Source: Photorhabdus australis DSM 17609 (lineage in GTDB: Bacteria > Pseudomonadota > Gammaproteobacteria > Enterobacterales > Enterobacteriaceae). From it: 41,985 nt of DNA. The notes beneath the pieces are model-generated. The model searched no databases. It was not told where the DNA came from and saw only the letters and a list, made by a program, of their open reading frames with translations. The translations under genes and the position numbers were made by a program. Positions within the stretch are counted from its first letter, which is position 1. Each line of letters starts with the position of its first letter. Location: contig NZ_JONO01000045.1 of the NCBI RefSeq assembly GCF_000711895.1, forward strand, positions 1-41,985, given 5' to 3'. Shown in pieces: positions 38,401-41,985 of this stretch.

Positions 38401-41400
38401 TGATTGATCTGACTCAGACTGATATTGATCGCATCGTTGGGCAGGTGCCGGGCGGAGTTACCAATATTCAGGATATCTATGCCTTGTCGCCGTTGCAGGA
38501 CGGTATCCTGTTCCACCACCTGTTGGAACAGGCAGGTGATCCGTATCTGCTGCTCTATCCATTGATCTTTGCGAATCGTTCTCTGTTGGAACGTTATCTG
38601 GCGGCGGTACAACAGACGATTGATCGCCATGACATCTTGCGGACGGCTTTTATCTGGCAAGGATTATCAGTTCCGGCACAAGTGGTTTGTCGCCGGGCGC
38701 AGTTGCCCGTGACGGAACTGACGCTGGACCCAGCTGATGGCCCAGTCATTGATCAGCTAACCCGGCGTTTTGATCCGGGACAGTATCGTCTTGATTTGAG
38801 TCAGGCTCCACTACTGCATTTTATTATTGCTCAGGAAACTGATGGCCGCTGGGTCCTGCTGGAATTGCAGCATCACTTGATTGGCGACCATGAAACGCTG
38901 GAAGTGATGCACCGTGAAGTACAGGCGCATTTTTCAGGACAGGGAGAGCACTTGCCTGAACCGGCTCCTTTCCGCAATCTGGTGGCACAGGCTCGGTTAG
39001 GGAAGAGTCAGGAAGAGCATACCCGCTTCTTTACCGATATGTTGGCGGAGGTGGATGAGCCAACGTTGCCATTCGGGCTGGCGGAGGTGCATCGTGATGG
39101 ATCTCAGATGAGGGAATTTCATCAGATGCTGGAGCCTGAATTGAATGATCGTCTGCGTAGTCAGGCCCGGCATTTGGGTGTCAGTCTGGCGGCACTGTGT
39201 CATCTGGCCTGGGCGCAGGTGCTGTCGCATACCAGTGGTCAGGAGAAAGTGGTATTTGGCACCGTCCTATTTGGGCGCATGACAGCGGGGGAAGGGGCGG
39301 ACAATGGCATGGGGCTGTTTATGAATACCTTACCATTGCGACTGGATATCGATGATACCCCGGTACAGGATAGCGTGCATGAGGTGCATCTGCGACTGGC
39401 CGGGTTGCTGGAGCATGAGCATGCCTCATTAGCGCTGGCACAACGATGCAGTGGTATTGCCAGCGGTACACTACTGTTTAGTGCGTTGTTCAACTATCGA
39501 CATAATGCCTTATCGGCAACGTCGGATGACATTATCAGCGGTATTGAATTTTTGGAAGGACAAGAACGGACTAACTATCCATTTGGGCTGTCAGTGGAGG
39601 ATGGAGGTTCTACGTTGGGACTGACTGCTCTGGTGGTACAGCCATTTGAGCCGGAGCGGCTATGCGGCTATATGCAACAGGCGCTGGAAAGTCTGGTGGA
39701 AGCGCTTGAGCAGGCCCCGAATACGCCGGTACGTGTGCTGAACGTACTACCTGAAACGGAACGTACCCTGTTGTTGGAAACCTGGAATACCACTGAAATT
39801 CCGTATCCTGACCCGTTATGTATTCACCAACTGTTTGAACAACAGGCAGAGAAAACCCCAGAGGCGACTGCGTTAGAGTATAAAGAGCAACGTCTTAGTT
39901 ATGCCGAATTAAATGCCTGTGCTAACCGGCTGGCCCATCAACTGATTGCGCTGGGTGTAGAGCCAGACCAACGAGTGGTGATTTGCATGGCACGCTCGCC
40001 AGAGGTCGTGGTAGCGCTGTTGGCGGTGTTGAAAGCGGGTGGAGCCTATGTACCTCTAGATCCGACTTATCCGGCAGAGCGTTTGGCGTATATTTTGGAT
40101 GATACTGCGCCATCAGTAGTACTGGTTGATGAAGCTGGCCGGGCGGCACTTGGCGAAGGAGCGCTTACAGGGTTGACAGTACTTACTCCGAGCACCTCAC
40201 CAGACCAGCCTAACAGTAACCCACAGGTGCTCACGCTGACGCCACAACATTTGGCTTATGTCATTTATACCTCTGGTTCTACCGGGCAGCCGAAAGGGGT
40301 GATGGTGGAACATCAAGCTGTGTATCAACGTCATTTTGGTTTTAATGATACTTATGGCGTCACTGCGCAAGACCGGCTGTTACAATTTTCCTCTTTTGCT
40401 TTTGATGTTTCAGTAGAAGAATACTGCTTGTCATTGTGTAATGGCGCCACGTTGGTCATGCGCGATGATCGTTGGCTGACTTCTATGCAGGAATTTGTTT
40501 CCTTAGCCTGGCAAAACCGTATCACGGTGATGTCTTTGCCGGCATTATTTTGGTCTGAACTGATTGCCAGAGATAATGCTTTACCGCTACCGGATTGCCT
40601 CAGATTCATCATCATTGGTGGTGAGGAGGTGAAAAAGAGCGCAATTCAGGACTGGTTTGCGCGAGAAATCTACCGACCTCGACTATTGAATGCTTATGGG
40701 CCGACGGAAAATACTGTGACGGCGACCTGTAAGGAGATTTTATCCCCAACCGATGATTGTTCTATTGGTCGGCCACTTAAGAATACCTGTATCTACCTGC
40801 TGGACAAACATGGTCAGCCTGTACCATTAGGCAGCGTTGGCGAAATGTATATTGGTGGCGTCGGTGTGGCTCGTGGTTATCTTAACCAGCCGGAGTTGAG
40901 CGCAGAACGTTTTCTTGCAGATCCCTTCAGCCCGGTATCTGGTGCTCGGATGTATCGCACCGGAGATTTGGCCCGTTACTTACCGAATGGCGAATTAGCA
41001 TTCCTGGGCCGTAACGACCATCAGATTAAAATCCGCGGTTTCCGTATTGAACCGGGAGAGATTGAAATCCGGTTAGTGGAACATCCTGCTGTACAAGAGG
41101 CGGCTGTGTTGGTGTGGGAAGAAGGGGCGGACAAGCATCTGGTTGCCTATGTGGTGGCGCCAGCGAATGAGGGGCTGGTTAATAGCCTGCGTACCCACCT
41201 GAGTACAGTTTTACCTGATTATATGGTGCCGTCAGCTTTTGTGCGGTTGGATACCTTCCCGCAGACCCCGAATGGCAAACTGGATCTCCGGGCATTACCC
41301 GCGCCGGGGGAGGAAGATTTTGCTCGTCAGGTCTATGAAGCACCGCAAGGGGAAACGGAGATGGCCCTGGCGGCGATTTGGAGTGAGTTGTTGGGGGTTG

Positions 41401-41985
41401 AGCAGGTCAGCCGATATGACAACTTCTTCGCGTTGGGCGGTCATTCACTGCTCGCTATGCGAATGACAAACCTTGCTGCTGGTCGGGGTTTGGTTTGTAC
41501 ATTAAATGCACTGTTCCAATTCCCGGTGTTGGCAGAACTGGCCGCAAAAATCACATCAGATTCGTTGTCTGAGCCGCAAACCAGTGCCATATCGGTGCGA
41601 CAGGATGGAACAGAACCGCCATTGTTCTTTGTTCCCAGTGGGATGGGTGACTATTCCTATGTCTTCGGACTGGCTAACCATCTGCCATCAGGCTACCCGA
41701 TTTATGCCTTGCCCTGGCAGTCAGTCGATGAGGAGCCAATGGCAACGATGGAAGCGCAGGCGGCCAGAATGATCACTTTAATGCAAGCGGTTCAGCCGGA
41801 GGGTCCGTATCGGATAGGCGGTTACTCCTCAGGCGGCATATTGGCTTATGCGATTGTTGAGCGACTTTTGAATGCCGGAGAGGGGGTGAATTTCTTGGGC
41901 TTGATTGATACGCCAGCGCCTCATGATTTAGGGGAACAGCCGATGCAACCTCAGCATCATTTCTTTAGTGAGTTGGCCCGGCAGG
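32499..41985 (+). CDS. Three-module nonribosomal peptide synthetase, 3' end outside window
   Basis: Open for 3162 codons to the window edge. Domains by residue: truncated condensation domain (~45-255, no HHxxxDG); A1 (~268-790, YTSGSTGQPKG at ~433); T1 (Ser829); dual C/E (~885-1330, HHLLEQEGD at 929, HHLIGDH at 1048); A2 (YTSGSTG at ~1510); T2 (Ser1906); second dual C/E (HH at 2006 and 2125); A3 (YTSGSTG at ~2587); T3 (Ser2983); thioesterase (from ~3030, GYSSG with Ser3110), cut by the window. Binding-pocket residues by alignment with GrsA read DVESIIGVTK in A1 and DVESIIAVTK in A2 and A3, so all three probably load the same residue. The E239 position hints at a basic side chain, but this is weak. 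The dual C/E motifs predict D-D-L stereochemistry. The start has TGAGG six bases upstream. The product is not identified. Confidence 0.95.
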   Translation, partial: MKYSVAKAESVLEAEHLSQTLENITSENNASQQIQNIRNISQVLTSNELFWCERLASLQPLELPFDITEKQTEPRWVMSPWQPALPKNDEEDPLQALLQVFVIYIARLTHQTAFQIGWCVDEVTDKSVDLAPVVPMAVEVAFDKPWSVVADWVDDELARLAQHYTFSLDLLSRSPSLRAIPALRTSQPWSIAVSVMNSDKLCDQNVPGELLTLQSNAQGDFRWIYDENRLSAEVIRRMSEHLQVLASSKRVSDEIPVWQLNLLPQAERTLLLETWNATETAYPDPLCIHQLFEQQTEQAPQAIALEYQEQTFSYAELNARANCLAHQLIALGVVPDRRVVICVARSPAMVVALLAVLKAGGAYVPLDSTYPEERLVYILNDTAPSVVLVDEAGRAALGDTALAGLTVLDPNTQFDQPTSNPQVPTLTPQHLAYVIYTSGSTGQPKGVMVEHQAIYQRYLGFNALYHVTVQDRLLQFAAFAFDVSVEDFFSSLCNGATLVMRDDSWLASIPEFIALVRQYRITVMSLPTLFWSELAARDSGLPLPDCLRLIIIGGETVKKNAVQDWFRQAGHRPRLLNGYGPTENTVTVTYKDVLSPEDARSIGRPAKNARIYLLDSHGELVPVGCVGEMYIGGVGVARGYLDRPELSAQRFMPDPFSPVSGDRMYRSGDLARYLPDGDLEFLGRNDEQVKIRGFRIELGEIETRLVEHPAVQEAAVLALDDGQSKRLVAYVTAEKNTGLAADLRKYLSAILPDYMVPVAFVRLDTFPQTPNGKLDRRALPAPGEEDFARQVYAAPQGEMEIALAAIWCKLLGIEQISRHDNFFALGGHSLLGVRMIECLRNIGLTLAARDLFQSPVLSELAQMLGQHQAVIVPSNVITPDTTALTPAMLPLIDLTQTDIDHIVGQVPGGMTNIQDIYALSPLQDGILFHHLLEQEGDPYLLLYPVAFANRSLLDRYLAAVQQAIDRHDILRTAFIWQGLSIPAQVVLRRARLPVTELILDPVDGPVIDQLTRRFDPGRYRLDLSQAPLLHFVIAQETDGRWFLMELQHHLIGDHETMEMMHREVQAHFAGQGDRLSAPVPFRNLVAEARLGVSQAAHTRFFTEMLAGVDEPTLPFGLMEVHRDGAQMRESYRMLTTELNDRLRYQARRLSVSLAALCHLAWAQVLSRTSGQEKVVFGTVLFGRMAVGEGADSGMGLFMNTLPLRLDIDETPVRDSVRAAHLKLAELMEHEHASLALAQRCSGVQGEAPLFSALFNYRHNEQPVTLDETMAGIEFLGELERTNYPFGLSVEDGGSSLGLTAQVVQPFEPDRLCGYMQQALESLVEALEQTPATPVRALNVLPETERTLLLETWNTTETPYPDPLCIHQLFEQQAEKTPEATALEYKEQRLSYAELNARANRLAYQLIALGVEPDQRVVICVARSPAMVVALLAVLKAGGAYVPLDPTYPAERLAYILNDTTPSVVLVDEAGRAALGEQALAELTVLDSNALPDQPDSNPQVTGLTPQNLAYVIYTSGSTGQPKGVLIEHQAVYQRHLGFNETYVVTAQDRLLQFASFAFDVSVEECCLSLCNGATLVMRDERWLTSMQEFIALAGQNRITVMSLPALFWSELVARDNGLPLPDCLRLIIIGGEAVKKSAVQEWFVREVHRPRLLNAYGPTENTVTATCKEILFPTDDSSIGRPVKNTCVYLLDGDGQPVPLGSVGEMYIGGVGVARGYLNQPELSAERFIPDPFSRVSGARMYRTGDLARYLPDGNLKFLGRNDEQVKIRGFRIEPGEIAARLMEHPAVQEAAVLALEGGQGKRLVAYVAAEANTELAASLREHLSAILPDYMVPAAFVRLDTFPQTPNGKLDRRALPAPREEDFVRQVYAAPQGETEIALATIWRELLGIEQISRHDSFFVLGGHSLLAVRMIERLRRLGLTLTARDLFQYPVLSELAQTLGQHQAVVVPPNVITPATTALTPAMLPLIDLTQTDIDRIVGQVPGGVTNIQDIYALSPLQDGILFHHLLEQAGDPYLLLYPLIFANRSLLERYLAAVQQTIDRHDILRTAFIWQGLSVPAQVVCRRAQLPVTELTLDPADGPVIDQLTRRFDPGQYRLDLSQAPLLHFIIAQETDGRWVLLELQHHLIGDHETLEVMHREVQAHFSGQGEHLPEPAPFRNLVAQARLGKSQEEHTRFFTDMLAEVDEPTLPFGLAEVHRDGSQMREFHQMLEPELNDRLRSQARHLGVSLAALCHLAWAQVLSHTSGQEKVVFGTVLFGRMTAGEGADNGMGLFMNTLPLRLDIDDTPVQDSVHEVHLRLAGLLEHEHASLALAQRCSGIASGTLLFSALFNYRHNALSATSDDIISGIEFLEGQERTNYPFGLSVEDGGSTLGLTALVVQPFEPERLCGYMQQALESLVEALEQAPNTPVRVLNVLPETERTLLLETWNTTEIPYPDPLCIHQLFEQQAEKTPEATALEYKEQRLSYAELNACANRLAHQLIALGVEPDQRVVICMARSPEVVVALLAVLKAGGAYVPLDPTYPAERLAYILDDTAPSVVLVDEAGRAALGEGALTGLTVLTPSTSPDQPNSNPQVLTLTPQHLAYVIYTSGSTGQPKGVMVEHQAVYQRHFGFNDTYGVTAQDRLLQFSSFAFDVSVEEYCLSLCNGATLVMRDDRWLTSMQEFVSLAWQNRITVMSLPALFWSELIARDNALPLPDCLRFIIIGGEEVKKSAIQDWFAREIYRPRLLNAYGPTENTVTATCKEILSPTDDCSIGRPLKNTCIYLLDKHGQPVPLGSVGEMYIGGVGVARGYLNQPELSAERFLADPFSPVSGARMYRTGDLARYLPNGELAFLGRNDHQIKIRGFRIEPGEIEIRLVEHPAVQEAAVLVWEEGADKHLVAYVVAPANEGLVNSLRTHLSTVLPDYMVPSAFVRLDTFPQTPNGKLDLRALPAPGEEDFARQVYEAPQGETEMALAAIWSELLGVEQVSRYDNFFALGGHSLLAMRMTNLAAGRGLVCTLNALFQFPVLAELAAKITSDSLSEPQTSAISVRQDGTEPPLFFVPSGMGDYSYVFGLANHLPSGYPIYALPWQSVDEEPMATMEAQAARMITLMQAVQPEGPYRIGGYSSGGILAYAIVERLLNAGEGVNFLGLIDTPAPHDLGEQPMQPQHHFFSELARQ
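33300..41485 (+). repeat. In-phase tandem repeat of NRPS modules, exact 3231-bp period
   Basis: Matching landmarks recur at exactly 3231 bp (1077 codons). T-domain serines lie at 34983, 38214 and 41445. HHLIGDH lies at 35640 and 38871. The A-domain P-loop tyrosine lies near 33795, 37026 and 40257. No net insertion or deletion separates the copies. Some stretches are near-identical DNA, such as the A-domain front around 36545-36650 and 39776-39881. Confidence 0.9.

Noticed and set aside
33460-41772. Many 70-120-codon frames inside the NRPS region
   Set aside because: They are shadows of the long NRPS frame. They recur once per module because the DNA repeats.

Overview
The window reads as a chromosomal segment of a Photorhabdus-like member of the Morganellaceae. 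The evidence is a conserved enterobacterial gene block (pdxB to ubiX), AT-rich accessory intervals, many ERIC-type palindromic repeats of about 127 bp, a large lipopeptide-type NRPS gene and an lsr (AI-2) locus. The genus is inferred from these together; no 16S or other marker gene is present.

Layout. (1) 1-720: 5' end of an IS982-family transposase, cut by the window edge and carrying an early stop codon, next to half an ERIC. (2) 738-3695: tctCBA tripartite tricarboxylate transporter on the minus strand, with a promoter and a striking 11-bp tandem operator-like repeat upstream. (3) 4067-6456: accessory insertion with a lipoprotein, a nested ERIC, a LprI/DUF4431-type secreted protein and a decayed stretch. 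It separates the transporter from its two-component regulators tctD-tctE (6457-8543). (4) 8524-10735: a DMT-family permease, a second composite ERIC, a small gene broken by a nonsense codon, and a small lipoprotein. (5) 10868-20525: conserved co-directional core pdxB-usg-truA-dedA-accD-folC-dedD-cvpA-purF-ubiX, many genes overlapping; a consensus PurR box precedes cvpA-purF. (6) 20506-22419: yfcH and yfcG on the minus strand, separated by a third composite ERIC. (7) 23162-26004: a GxSxG class 3 lipase resembling type VI secretion lipase effectors, then the Nudix gene yfcD. (8) 26744-31235: a collapsed AI-2 locus. lsrG, lsrF, lsrR and lsrK are intact, but lsrACD are absent and lsrB survives only as its last ~80 codons. 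(9) 32499 to the end: a three-module NRPS gene running off the window.

How the genes work together. TctDE would sense tricarboxylates and activate tctCBA. The core block covers cofactor (PLP), tRNA, fatty acid, folate, purine and quinone synthesis. The lsr remnant can still phosphorylate and process AI-2 but has lost its dedicated importer. The NRPS has a truncated condensation domain, then A-T-(C/E)-A-T-(C/E)-A-T-TE. Its modules repeat with an exact 3231-bp period, carry nearly identical predicted specificity codes, and have dual condensation/epimerisation motifs. It therefore probably makes a peptide of one repeated residue with D-D-L configuration, possibly cyclised or oligomerised by the thioesterase.

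Most striking observations: the exact-period NRPS with near-identical codes, the lsr deletion scar, the ERIC-within-ERIC composites at three loci, the tandem TctD-box candidate, and an 11-bp hairpin with a short T run inside the start of folC.
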